A DNA stretch of 40,005 nucleotides, taken from assembly GCA_023228285.1 (NCBI GenBank), contig JALOBM010000018.1, positions 1-40,005 on the forward strand. Direction: 5' to 3'. Below the pieces are notes generated by a model. The model saw only the letters and a program-made list of their open reading frames with translations. It was not told the DNA's origin and ran no database searches. This stretch comes from Candidatus Cloacimonadota bacterium (GTDB lineage Bacteria > Cloacimonadota > Cloacimonadia > Cloacimonadales > Cloacimonadaceae). A program made the position numbers and the translations under genes. This document shows positions 17,401 through 23,750 of the stretch, one piece after another (position 1 is the stretch's first letter; each line of letters starts with the position of its first letter).

Positions 17401-18518
17401 ATGTAAAGATATCGGCAGACAACGGAGTCACATGGGATGTCCTCTGGGATGGCGCTACCCAACCTATGGGAAACAACCATTACAGCACCCCCATTCATGT
17501 GGATATCAGCGCTTATAACGGACAACAGGTACAGATGGCTTTCCAAGCCGAGGATCCGCCCGATGATGCAGGACTTTGGGAAGTGTGGTATATAGACAAC
17601 ATCTACATTGGCAACTTTGTAGAAAGAGTATCCACCACCTTCACCGGCTCCGGAATTGGCACAAAGAGCACAAATCCGCAGAATAACCTCAGACAGCAGA
17701 ACAATGCTCTACGTAGTGCGGAACCCGCTTCTGAAACCAAAGTAAATGGCAGAGCTCTGGTGGGCTACCGGGTATGGCGCCTTGTAACCGGAACAGAGGA
17801 AAGTGAAACCACATGGACCTTGCTGAACGAAGAAGTAACCAGCAATACTTTCTTTGAAGACGATGGTTGGAACGGTCTGGCAAACGGTAGTTACAGATGG
17901 GCTGTGAAAGCAGTCTATACTTCCGAGGTGTTGTCTTCAGCTGCCTTCTCAAACAGCATAGTAAAAGACCAACAGACAGGTAACTTCCAGGGACGTGTAA
18001 CCAATGCCGGACAAGGAATTCCCGGAGCTACGGTGAGCACCAATACCGATATTTCTGCAACCACGAACTCTCAGGGATACTATAACCTTACCGTACCGGC
18101 AGGTACCTATACCCTTACCGCCAGCAAAACGGATTACCTCTCTCTTGAGGTTGCGAATATGACTGTGGCAGCCGGGCAGAATGTGACCGTGAACTTCAAC
18201 CTGATCCATGTATCTGCGGAAGATGATGTATCTGCGGTTTCGGTAACAGTTCTGAACTCCAACTACCCGAATCCTTTCAATCCGGAGACCACAATCAGTT
18301 ACGACCTCAAGGATGCAGGCATGGTTCGCATCGATGTCTTCAACTTGAAAGGTCAGCTTGTGCGTACACTGGTCAATGAAGAACAAGCTTCGGGCAGATA
18401 CCGCTTAGTATTCAATGGTAAAGACTACAGAGGAAACCCGCTTTCCACTGGTGTTTATTTCTATCGCATGAAAACCGGTAACTACCAAAGCACAAAAAAG
18501 ATGATGCTAATGGAATAA
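11478..18518 (+). CDS. Giant multidomain secreted surface protein with C-terminal sorting domain
   Basis: A 2346-residue exported protein with signal peptide at about 1-23. Domains I can trace: repeat unit R1 (about 26-204), fibronectin III (about 210-300), a jelly-roll-like adhesion module (FESTVFPPVGW, about 305-450), fibronectin III (455-550), a second such module (550-735), a Hydin/ASPM-like domain (738-840), a third module (845-995), a CARDB-like domain (1000-1105), R2 (1112-1290, close to R1), a carboxypeptidase-regulatory-like fold (1296-1372), a second Hydin-like domain (1375-1510), R3 (about 1512-1680, distant), two more regulatory-like folds (1680-1840), a fibronectin III domain split by a jelly-roll-like insertion (about 1847-2165), another regulatory-like fold (2170-2246) and a FlgD-like/type IX sorting tail (2260-2346; NYPNPFNPETTISYDL, GVYFYRMKTG). 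A good aaggag site precedes the ATG. No catalytic motif is visible; adhesion or substrate capture is the likely role. Confidence 0.9.
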   Translation: MNLNKLLLIVLILSLGTFSGLFAQVNITIGDGTGSNTTTGAPTPYGTFYKNFHQQFLYRVSEIEDAGGGAGPINSLAFNVINLNNCTAMPNFSIKIKTTTQTELTTTFEVGEYTEVFFQNDFMPVAGMNVHTFNTPFQWDGASNIIVDIITTLIPGSYAQNASVQLTETGFNSSLRYQSDSIDASTSATGTLSMNRSNVTFNMTAVQVTDPPNPANMISPADGSTILSNSASLIWSSGGGIPSGYKVYFGTTNPPPFVEDIGFNYIYDVADLLGETTYYWQIVPYNTIGDATNCPVWSFSTLRANQLAESFESTVFPPVGWANGSTGNWTRSTSTPLFHGVAHAYKFTSTTLEYYLSTPMLSVVAGDSFEFYTRATNTSQVLRVGYSTDRVQWTQIGGDITYAATGIWYPVNIDLSTLAGNNYYFAFITPLATSTGSIYVDHVIGPDLASLAPGAPILTAPVDEAVDVSNFPTLSWTAALTGGVPNEYSIYLDANPNPTTLIGTSATTSYTLETALTYSTQYYWKVVASNDAGASEASEVFSFTVLDNPTISTFPWIEDFGTVTGDWPVLNWTQLSGIFPTVDGTSTQWYRDEWLNGPTGNNAAKINIYGTTRKGWLVTPPVALPDGGYELKFDLGLTDYANSDPIEDPTSQQDDKFIVAMSDTPNMSNPVTLREWNNTGSEYVYNQIPHTGTEVTLYLTGVSGTKYFAFYGESTVSGGDNDLFVDNVQVRQTPTGPVFTINPTEHDFGTVLVGAAPSREFLVSNTGIGALTINSIDLTGDQYFTLSGLPTLPLVLNIGESFVFSAVYAPTAEGEHAATITIIDNLGRTTHTVPLQGEGFDATITTLPASENWDTAVVPDFPLGWSTIYNATTTSAYLRTSTTSPYSTPNCVQMANSSDANAQLYLISPPVSTEIPVNGLRVRIMAKGGTNYVLDVGTMSNPADAATFVLAQQLNVVSNWNEYVVNLTNHTPAGQFIAVRHGLGATNHTIYIDDVSLELIAANDLAAVNITGNSTPPVNTEVTYNISIYNNGTASQSTYQVKLFNSSDVELSSAAGITVAPGATVEVPVSWTPTVEGLVTLYGKVVLAGDVNPDNDRTADMGVNVTAEDVFIVEVGNGTEVNGETAAPTPYGTYYKNFRQQYLYTAADLIAHGCVPGMIYALAFNVQDVRTCSAMPNYRIRLKNTTQTELNTTFEVGEYTQVWQHPNFLPQNGWNMHVFTTPFLWDGASNVIVDILTDLIPGGYTRNAGVYYTPTSFNSCLRYQSDSSPADQATTGSLSLNRANTRFYLNVEDMGSLTGTVTENGNPLNNVTITIEDTVFNTTTNNNGIYTFTHAPIGTHTVTATKNGYTPVSHTVTINVDQQTVQDFAMTGTPEISISHTEWNFGDINLGGSASQDFSITNIGGGNLGIESITISGSATFVLSNLPALPTDLLNEEAIVFTTTYTPNSLNDDTATITIVDDQGTRHVFGSMNANATAKNSIGNRSNNLNRESHTILLSGTGVNDITIGAGDQEAYIPLNFFYNNSLFETIYTVEEMNGFVGMITGVRFYTNFNSAHPDKPAKIWLGSTTQTDLTAGYIPSTNLTLVFDGTMSYPAGEGVVTFEFPEYYMHLDGGNLVMMVQRPMDTSWVSGKYFKTQTVGTNRSRNANSDGTTYDPANPPDGTLSGQFPKTTFVVIPGGVGHITGTVLGENNVPLQGVQVTLSGNPTTTTDVNGGFFIPNILPGEYTLGFSIYGYISQDYPFELEEDETEVVNITLQPMPKVSVSGTIQASDTSVGIAGASIRLQGYAEYSLTTNALGEFTSGPVVYANENYQYSISAPGYSSLTGTIEVGATDYSMGVIVMSEIAYAPTDVVAELSESGSSVEIEWSAPDPNAMEILESFEGELFPPADWSQIITCTGGANSLGVFPTWHKYSTINDAIPIVPTDGTYQSGLTWYNGHQDEWLITNIFNCPPDAYMTFDTYLNMGSQMGDHYYVKISADNGVTWDVLWDGATQPMGNNHYSTPIHVDISAYNGQQVQMAFQAEDPPDDAGLWEVWYIDNIYIGNFVERVSTTFTGSGIGTKSTNPQNNLRQQNNALRSAEPASETKVNGRALVGYRVWRLVTGTEESETTWTLLNEEVTSNTFFEDDGWNGLANGSYRWAVKAVYTSEVLSSAAFSNSIVKDQQTGNFQGRVTNAGQGIPGATVSTNTDISATTNSQGYYNLTVPAGTYTLTASKTDYLSLEVANMTVAAGQNVTVNFNLIHVSAEDDVSAVSVTVLNSNYPNPFNPETTISYDLKDAGMVRIDVFNLKGQLVRTLVNEEQASGRYRLVFNGKDYRGNPLSTGVYFYRMKTGNYQSTKKMMLME

Positions 18519-18541
18519 GCTTCTTTAGCTCAGATAAGATC

Positions 18542-18569
18542 AGCCCCGGAAGAAATTCCGGGGCTTTTT
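18542..18569 (+). terminator. Intrinsic terminator of the giant secreted protein gene
   Basis: A perfect 10-bp stem AGCCCCGGAA / TTCCGGGGCT with a GAAA tetraloop, followed by TTTTT, 24 bases after the stop codon. Confidence 0.95.
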
Positions 18570-18630
18570 CCTTGACAAGAATACAGCGTGATCCCTGAAT
18601 GTATCAGCAGCACAGCTGAAGGAGTTAATG

Positions 18631-19026
18631 ATGAAAATGGACAGTCTTTTTTCGAAAATTAAAAGCACAATCCAAAGCGGTGCGGGCGCAAACCTCAGTA
18701 TCGGCAACCCATCGAAAATAGGTGATGTCTCAGTAGTTCCGGTTGCCCGCGTGTCTTTCATGTTTGGTGGGGGAGCTGGAAAATCTCCCAATCGAAAACA
18801 AGAAAAGAAAACCCTGCCGGAAAATTCCGAAAATCCGGAAGAAACACCGAAAAATGAGGGCTTCGGCGGTGGTGGCAGCGTTAAAACTGATCCCGTAGGC
18901 ATATATCTCATCAAGAATGAAACTGCAAAGTTCTATCCCATAATCTCAGTCCGTGAGATCGTAACCATATTCAGCCTTCTTGGCCTCTTGCTGTTGAAAA
19001 TCTACAAACTCAAACGTAAGCGATGA
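18631..19026 (+). CDS. GerW/YtfJ-family protein
   Basis: The 131 residues follow the layout of the Spore_YtfJ (GerW) family: an N-terminal helix, a GNPSKIGDVSVVPVARVSFMF strand block (here the usual GEPI..GD..IIPV pattern is recognisable), a Gly-rich loop (FGGGAG), a charged linker in place of part of the usual Gly-rich region, then EGFGGGGSVKTDPVGIYLI. A hydrophobic C-terminal helix (about 104-122) followed by KLKRKR suggests anchoring at the membrane. GerW was named in Bacillus spore germination, but relatives occur widely in non-sporulating bacteria with unknown function. The ATG at 18631 is better spaced from gaaggag than the ATG at 18628. It stands alone, after the giant gene's terminator. 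Confidence 0.75.
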   Translation: MKMDSLFSKIKSTIQSGAGANLSIGNPSKIGDVSVVPVARVSFMFGGGAGKSPNRKQEKKTLPENSENPEETPKNEGFGGGGSVKTDPVGIYLIKNETAKFYPIISVREIVTIFSLLGLLLLKIYKLKRKR

Positions 19027-19104
19027 ATGTAATGCAGACTCTCATGAGCTTTTTAAGCCTGAAATTCCCGCAAAAAATCTTCCCTTCCTCTACAAGGATT
19101 CTCT

Positions 19105-20085
19105 ATGCTTAGTATTTTTAGCCCCTCAAATTATGCTCCCTTCAATATCGCTCTCGAAGAATATCTGTTGAACCACTTTTCAGAAGATTGTTTCCTGCTG
19201 TACATCAATGAACCTTGCATCATAGTGGGCAGATTTCAGAACACTATGGCCGAGATCAATTATCAATGGGTACATCATCACGAAATACCGGTGGTTCGCA
19301 GATTAACTGGAGGCGGAACGGTTTTCCACGATTTGGGTAACTTGAATTTTAGCTTTATCATGCGCAATACCGACGATGAAACTGCCAATTTTGAACGATA
19401 TACCAAGCCTGTCCTGGAAGTCTTGAACGAGCTGGGTGTTCCAGCTATTTTGCAGGGGCGCAACGATCTTACAATCAAGGGTATGAAGTTTTCCGGAAAT
19501 GCCAAATTGGTGCAAAACGGGACTACCCTGCAACACGGCACCATTCTGTTCAATTCCCATGTGGAATCCCTTGTGCAAGCGCTCAAGGTAAATCCCATCA
19601 AGTTTTCCGATAAGGCCGTCAAATCAGTTCGCTCCAGAGTTACAAACGTGATTGATCACCTGCCGCAGGTCATGAAGCTGGGTGAATTTATTCCCCTGGT
19701 GCGAAACAAAGTCCACAGCCTTTATACAGATGCTACAGATTACACTCTCTCCATCGATGACCGTCAGGCAGTGCAGGAATTGGTGGATCGCAAGTATGGA
19801 ACCTGGGAGTGGAACTATGGCAAGAGTCCTCAATACAACCTTGCCAATGCCATCAAAACCAAGGTAGGTACCATAGAATTGTATCTGGATGTATCCAATG
19901 GCATCATTACCAGCCTGCGCGTTTTCGGCGATTTCTTTGGTTCCAAAGACCTCAGGGACTTGGAATTGTGCTTCAGTGGCATATCCCACACCCACGAAAG
20001 TGTGCGTGAGATTCTGGAACGTTGCTCCTATCGGTCATATTTCGGTGACGTGGATTTGAATGATTTGGTAAATGCTATGTTCTAA
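19105..20085 (+). CDS. lplA: Lipoate-protein ligase A
   Basis: LplA activates lipoate with ATP and transfers it to lipoyl domains such as the GcvH protein or 2-oxoacid dehydrogenase E2. The 326 residues contain the family core: INEPCIIVGRFQN, the glycine loop VVRRLTGGGTVFHD (from about residue 63), NLNFSFI, and the catalytic segment KFSGNAKLVQN with Lys134, followed by LQHGTILFN. The C-terminal part (about 245-326) corresponds to the accessory domain of bacterial LplA, so this is a full-length enzyme rather than the short LplB-like type. The upstream site is acaagga, 8 bases before the ATG. No lipoylated protein gene is adjacent in this window. Confidence 0.93.
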   Translation: MLSIFSPSNYAPFNIALEEYLLNHFSEDCFLLYINEPCIIVGRFQNTMAEINYQWVHHHEIPVVRRLTGGGTVFHDLGNLNFSFIMRNTDDETANFERYTKPVLEVLNELGVPAILQGRNDLTIKGMKFSGNAKLVQNGTTLQHGTILFNSHVESLVQALKVNPIKFSDKAVKSVRSRVTNVIDHLPQVMKLGEFIPLVRNKVHSLYTDATDYTLSIDDRQAVQELVDRKYGTWEWNYGKSPQYNLANAIKTKVGTIELYLDVSNGIITSLRVFGDFFGSKDLRDLELCFSGISHTHESVREILERCSYRSYFGDVDLNDLVNAMF

Positions 20086-20161
20086 TTATGTAGATTTTTG
20101 TTGACAATAAAGCATAAGTACATCAAACTGTAATTAGTTATATGCTCAATAAGGAGAAGAA

Positions 20162-20836
20162 ATGAGGAAACCTCTTGTTTTTATACTTTTAGTTGCAGTT
20201 CTGTTAGGTATTTTCGGTTGCTCAGTCACCGGATCTACCGAAAAAATGATTGTAAAATACGACATCGAACTTGCTCTTGTACGCAAAGCCAGCGATATCA
20301 ACCAACGCTATCAAGCCCCCGTGGCAGATACCACCATGGGCAATGCCCGCTATGTTTATGAAGACGATCTCTTCCGCAGCATCTGGAGCGCCAGCGAATC
20401 CGGATGGGAACTGACTTTGTACAATAAAAGCGAAAAAACCCTTACTGTAGATTGGGATGAAGCAGTGTATATGGATGTGGATAAGATCGGCAGAGGCGTT
20501 TTGGTCTCCACCACCAAATACTCCGAACGCAACAATCCTCAAACTCCTACCGTTATCGTGCGCAGAGGAAACATCACTGAAAACCTCTTTTCCAAAGACC
20601 ACGTCTATCAATCCAGCACCGGTGTATGGGCAAAACGTCCCCTGTTCCCCATCGATTTCAGCGAAGCTCAACGCTACAAAGGTAGAACAGTAAGCCTGAT
20701 TCTGCCTTTCAGCGTCGATGGCCTTACTTCCCAATATGAATTTGTCTTCAACATCAAAAATGTAAGCGAAGTGCCTTCCACCTCAAATCCATGGCAGATC
20801 TTCCTGCTGGATCGCGCTCTTGGCGTAAACTTTTAA
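20162..20836 (+). CDS. Lipoprotein of unknown function
   Basis: A 224-residue protein with a lipoprotein signal (about 1-20, ending GIFGC). The rest is soluble and mixed alpha/beta: a Trp-containing strand pair (GWELTLYNKSEKTLTVDWDEA) looks like a beta-sandwich that carries conserved aromatic residues, and residues 110-180 hold a long loop region with RRGNITENLF. I do not recognise a family. The gene has its own strong aaggag site, and a weak promoter with TTGACA at 20101-20106 but no clean -10 box. A hairpin terminator follows, so it is probably a single-gene unit. Confidence 0.8.
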   Translation: MRKPLVFILLVAVLLGIFGCSVTGSTEKMIVKYDIELALVRKASDINQRYQAPVADTTMGNARYVYEDDLFRSIWSASESGWELTLYNKSEKTLTVDWDEAVYMDVDKIGRGVLVSTTKYSERNNPQTPTVIVRRGNITENLFSKDHVYQSSTGVWAKRPLFPIDFSEAQRYKGRTVSLILPFSVDGLTSQYEFVFNIKNVSEVPSTSNPWQIFLLDRALGVNF

Positions 20837-20850
20837 TAGGGCTTCCACAC

Positions 20851-20878
20851 AATACCGGTTCCATCTGGGACCGGTATT
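20851..20878 (+). terminator. Hairpin terminator after the 20162 lipoprotein gene
   Basis: AATACCGGT and ACCGGTATT form a perfect 9-bp stem, extendable by CC/GG around ATCT. The downstream sequence (ctattgctta) is only moderately T-rich. Confidence 0.7.
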
Positions 20879-20976
20879 CTATTGCTTAGTATTCCAGCTC
20901 CTTCACTCTATCAGCACTCCCCAAGAGTTGGTAGCATGGGGGGGGGGTAATGGCACGCAGATCTCGCAGATTTACG

Positions 20977-21035
20977 CAGATTATTAGGTATTGAGGATTG
21001 CCGCTGTCTCCACGGAAATGCGAAGCGTTTTCGTA
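20977..21035 (+). repeat. Dispersed repeat with core GTATTGAGGATTGCCG, copy 1
   Basis: About 58 bases that match 31239-31294 closely: cagattat, then tattgaggattgccg, then ggaaatgcgaagcgttttt-like sequence. It is preceded by CGCAGAT words, of which another cluster lies at about 27740-27775 in the opposite orientation. Confidence 0.7.
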
Positions 21036-21408
21036 GAGTGGCTCAGACGTCCTCGTCTGCATAAGCAGCGTAACTGCTTTCTTTTTGAAGTGACCTCCGG
21101 CCACTCTCGACACGATCGGGACTCCAAAAACGGAGCGCAGTCCCTCCAACTGCAACACCGTAGCACTGCAGAACCGCAAACACAAAAATATCACTCTATA
21201 CACTGCAAAGAACTTCGGGATATTCCCTTCATTATCTATATGTCGGACAGCTCTGGGACAAATCCTGTAAATCAGCTACTGGTAAGGCATACGGGTACAC
21301 GAGATGCATCGGGGGAAAGGGTAGTATACTTCATACCTGCTGTTCTCGGCTATCTCGATTAGTAACGGATCGCAGCATATGGGAGAGTGCAAAAAATAGA
21401 ATCCCCTC

Positions 21409-21437
21409 TTGACATAAAGGCTGAGGCAATTTATTCT
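21409..21437 (+). promoter_or_regulatory. Promoter of ltaE
   Basis: TTGACA (21409-21414), 17 bases, TATTCT (21432-21437). Transcription would start about 20 bases before the ATG at 21467, so the leader is very short. Confidence 0.65.
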
Positions 21438-21466
21438 GATTCCATAGAAAAGAAATGGAGTTTGCA

Positions 21467-22498
21467 ATGTTTCCCATCAGTTTTGGCAGCGATAATCATA
21501 GCGGGATTCACTTCACCGTATTCTCCGCACTGCAAAAGGTAAATACCGGCTTTTGCCCCGCCTATGGCGACGATCCTCTCACTCACGACATCATCCGGGA
21601 ATTGGAAGCGCTGTTTGGCGGTGAATGCGAGGCCACCCTGGTGATGACGGGTACCGGCGCCAATGTGGTAGCCTTGCAATCCCTGATTCGTTCTTTCAAT
21701 GCCATCATCTGCGCCGAAAGCGCTCACATCAATGTGGATGAATGCGGAGCCGTGCAAAAGTGCAGTCAAGCTCGCTTGAGCCCCATCAAAACAAAGGATG
21801 GCAAGCTTAGCCCGGAATTGATTGCCCCCCGCCTGTTGGGAAATCGCGATCAGCATCACTCCCAGTTCAAAATAGTATCCATCTCCCAAAGTACCGAGTA
21901 TGGCACTCTCTACAGTGTGGAAGAAATTATGGCGCTGGCAGATTTTGCCCACGCCCACAATATGCTGCTCCACATCGATGGTGCCAGATTGGCAAATGCC
22001 GCTGCTGCGCTGGAAGTGGATCTGAAAACCATGACCAAGGATGCTGGAGCGGATATTGTAAGCTTCGGGGGAACTAAAAACGGCCTGCTTTTTGGCGAAG
22101 CAATCATCAGCTTCCGTCCCGATCTCAGCTCCGAAATCCGTTTTTACCGCAAACAGTGCAATCAGCTCTTTTCCAAAATGCGCTTTATCTCCGCTCAATT
22201 TCAGGCGTATCTGGACAAAGATTTGTGGCTCAAAAACGCTCAACACGCCAATGCCATGGCGCGTTTACTGGCTCAAAGGCTGGCAGAAATCAAACAGATA
22301 AAGATCACCCAAAAAGTATATGTAAATTCTGTTTTTGCCATTATACCCAAAGCCTGGCTGCTGCCTCTACAAGAAAAATATATGTTCTATACATGGGATG
22401 AAGCGCGAAACGAAGTTCGTCTGATGTGCTCCTTCAACACTCTGGAAGAACACATCGAGGATCTCATTGCCACCATTCGTGAACTGATTGCATCCTGA
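21467..22498 (+). CDS. ltaE: Low-specificity L-threonine aldolase
   Basis: A PLP enzyme that splits L-threonine (and allo-threonine) to glycine and acetaldehyde. The 343 residues contain the family markers: an N-terminal FGSDNHSGIH, a GDDPLTHDIIRELEALFG segment, the GTGANVVALQSL cofactor region, AHINVDECG, the Asp of LLHIDGARLANAAAAL, and the PLP lysine Lys204 in SFGGTKNG. I chose the ATG at 21467 because ggag at 21457-21460 is well spaced for it; an ATG at 21455 would add four residues and has no site. It would feed glycine and acetaldehyde into the amino-acid fermentation. Some relatives prefer other beta-hydroxy amino acids. Confidence 0.88.
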   Translation: MFPISFGSDNHSGIHFTVFSALQKVNTGFCPAYGDDPLTHDIIRELEALFGGECEATLVMTGTGANVVALQSLIRSFNAIICAESAHINVDECGAVQKCSQARLSPIKTKDGKLSPELIAPRLLGNRDQHHSQFKIVSISQSTEYGTLYSVEEIMALADFAHAHNMLLHIDGARLANAAAALEVDLKTMTKDAGADIVSFGGTKNGLLFGEAIISFRPDLSSEIRFYRKQCNQLFSKMRFISAQFQAYLDKDLWLKNAQHANAMARLLAQRLAEIKQIKITQKVYVNSVFAIIPKAWLLPLQEKYMFYTWDEARNEVRLMCSFNTLEEHIEDLIATIRELIAS

Positions 22499-22512
22499 GC
22501 ATAATATCCCAC

Positions 22513-22540
22513 TTGACATATAGGTAATTTCGTTTATACT
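22513..22540 (+). promoter_or_regulatory. Promoter of wrbA
   Basis: TTGACA (22513-22518), 16 bases, TATACT (22535-22540), again inside CTTGACATATA. Both boxes are close to consensus. Confidence 0.75.
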
Positions 22541-22550
22541 GTTATCACAG

Positions 22551-22574
22551 TTGTGGATGTATCCATTACCACAA
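22551..22574 (+). promoter_or_regulatory. Inverted repeat overlapping the wrbA start region
   Basis: TTGTGG and CCACAA are perfect inverted arms separated by 12 bases and begin 11 bases after the -10 box. A second small palindrome (GGAT GT ATCC) lies inside. The position suits an operator; the half-sites resemble Rex half-sites but the spacing is too long. A further hairpin (GCTTATCT / AGATAAAGC, near 22590-22612) lies in the 135-base leader. Confidence 0.4.
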
Positions 22575-22675
22575 TAGCATAACCTGGCTTATCTCTGATA
22601 TAGATAAAGCGACAGCCATAGGTTGGATGTACCGGGATAGCTACTACAACTGAACAACACGATAAAGGAGATAAC

Positions 22676-23284
22676 ATGAAAATACTTATACTTTTTTACT
22701 CAACCTACGGACACATTTATCAGATGGCTGAGGCTGTGAAAGAGGGCGCCAAAAGCGTAGAAAACGTGGAAGTAGTACTCAAGCGGGTACCAGAAACCCT
22801 TGGCGATGATATCCTGGCAAAGATTGGTGCCAAAGAAGCCCAGAAAGCCTTTGAACACATCCCCGTAGCTGACCCCATGGAACTTGCGGATTACGATGCA
22901 ATCATCTTTGGAGTACCCACCAGATTTGGCATGATGGCATCGCAGATGAAGGCTTTTTTAGATGGCACCGGCGGATTGTGGGCAAAAGGAGCCTTGGTAG
23001 GGAAAATAGGCAGCGTATTTATCTCTACTGGTACTCAGCATGGAGGACAGGAAGCTACAATACTTAGTTTCCACACGGTACTATTGCATCATGGCATGCT
23101 CGTAGCGGGTCTGCCATACAGTTTTACCGGACAATCCACTATGGAAGAAATCAGTGGTGGTACTCCTTATGGCGCTAGCGTAATAGCCGGCACGGATGGT
23201 AGCAAAGCACCGAATAAGTACGAACTGGACGGAGCTCGTTACCAAGGTCGTCATGTGGCGGAATTACTTGCCAGAATGAAATAA
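22676..23284 (+). CDS. wrbA: WrbA-type flavodoxin, NAD(P)H:quinone oxidoreductase
   Basis: WrbA proteins are FMN-binding tetramers that reduce quinones by two electrons. The 202 residues match the family throughout: the FMN phosphate loop [13 protein letters not shown] near the N-terminus, [19 protein letters not shown], the [15 protein letters not shown] segment, LPYSFTG, and a C-terminal [17 protein letters not shown]. The ATG has a strong aaggagataac site. The gene has a good promoter and an inverted repeat that may act as operator. Its last about 92 bases plus the 84 bases after it are repeated at 25527-25700, downstream of an AT-rich insertion. Confidence 0.93.
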   Translation: MKILILFYSTYGHIYQMAEAVKEGAKSVENVEVVLKRVPETLGDDILAKIGAKEAQKAFEHIPVADPMELADYDAIIFGVPTRFGMMASQMKAFLDGTGGLWAKGALVGKIGSVFISTGTQHGGQEATILSFHTVLLHHGMLVAGLPYSFTGQSTMEEISGGTPYGASVIAGTDGSKAPNKYELDGARYQGRHVAELLARMK

Positions 23285-23302
23285 TCGTCTCATACTACGT
23301 AT

Positions 23303-23337
23303 ATGGGGGGCGGAGTAATTCGTCCCCATTTTCGTTT
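23303..23337 (+). terminator. Probable wrbA terminator
   Basis: ATGGGG and CCCCAT can pair (6 bp, 15-nt loop), followed by TTTTCGTTT, 19 bases after the stop. The same structure, slightly altered, recurs in the duplicate at 25636-25672. Confidence 0.5.
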
Positions 23338-23346
23338 ATACTGTAT

Positions 23347-23366
23347 CGTAGCATTCCGATGCTACG
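23347..23366 (+). repeat. CGTAGCAT-TCCG-ATGCTACG hairpin, copy 1
   Basis: A perfect 8-bp stem with a TCCG loop. Identical 20-base copies lie at 25679-25698 and 27678-27697, each preceded by gtat. Confidence 0.85.
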
Positions 23367-23539
23367 TCATCTTTGTCCGGAAGATCAGAATCCTTGCTGG
23401 AGGGACTTGATTACATCATTACTAATGTTTTGCAACATTTGCTCCATTTGCATTTTATTCATGAGATGAAGCACTAATATAGGTTTTTTGCTGACACACA
23501 AGCAAATAGGGCGTTTTTTATACAATACTACTGAGTAGA

Positions 23540-23740
23540 TCGCAAATTCACAAAATACAATCCCTAGCAAAGCGTTGTTCGCAAAGAACAACCTCGACGT
23601 GCTTTTTTCTAAGAACATAGGAAAAGAAACTCAATGAAGTAGAAACTTTTCAACAATCTCGTGAGATATTAGAAGAAATGGCAGAGAAAGTGATTGACAA
23701 ATTATCTCATAGTGATTCATCCTCTTTCAAAAACGTATAG
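23540..23740 (+). pseudogene. Possible decayed coding fragment at the left end of the island
   Basis: A short frame at 23621-23740 reads like the C-terminus of a helical protein (FQQSREILEEMAEKVIDKL) but has no upstream start in frame. A second frame just before it (ending FSKNIGKETQ) would join it through one frameshift near 23620-23635. I cannot name the family. It may be nothing; the helical, charged composition is the only support. Confidence 0.3.
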
Positions 23741-23750
23741 AGGTTTTATC

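Larger units (their letters stand above)
20879..21466. other. Gene-free stretch with repeats and the ltaE promoter
   Basis: No convincing gene is present; the longest open frame (20991-21362) lies in repeat-like sequence and lacks a ribosome binding site. The stretch holds a run of ten G (20938-20947), CGCAGAT-type words (20955-20980), a repeat shared with 31239-31294, a CAGACG/CGTCTG mini-hairpin (21045-21060), an imperfect AGTGACC/GGCCACT palindrome near 21090, and the ltaE promoter. Confidence 0.6.
23193..23368 (+). repeat. wrbA 3'-end duplication, original copy
   Basis: From cggatggtagc in the wrbA coding region to the end of the GTAGCAT hairpin, about 176 bases reappear at 25527-25700 with roughly a dozen differences. 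The two copies are direct repeats that enclose the island with the transposase remnant. Confidence 0.92.

Noticed and set aside
20991..21362. A 123-residue + strand frame in the repeat-bearing intergenic region
   Set aside because: No ribosome binding site, and it covers dispersed repeat sequence and small hairpins.
22551..22574. Rex operator before wrbA
   Set aside because: The half-sites TTGTGG/CCACAA resemble Rex half-sites, but the 12-base spacer is too long for the usual Rex box.
23385..23618. A 77-residue - strand frame behind wrbA
   Set aside because: No binding site and no recognisable domain; its last part is Met/Gln-rich and looks accidental. Left unassigned.
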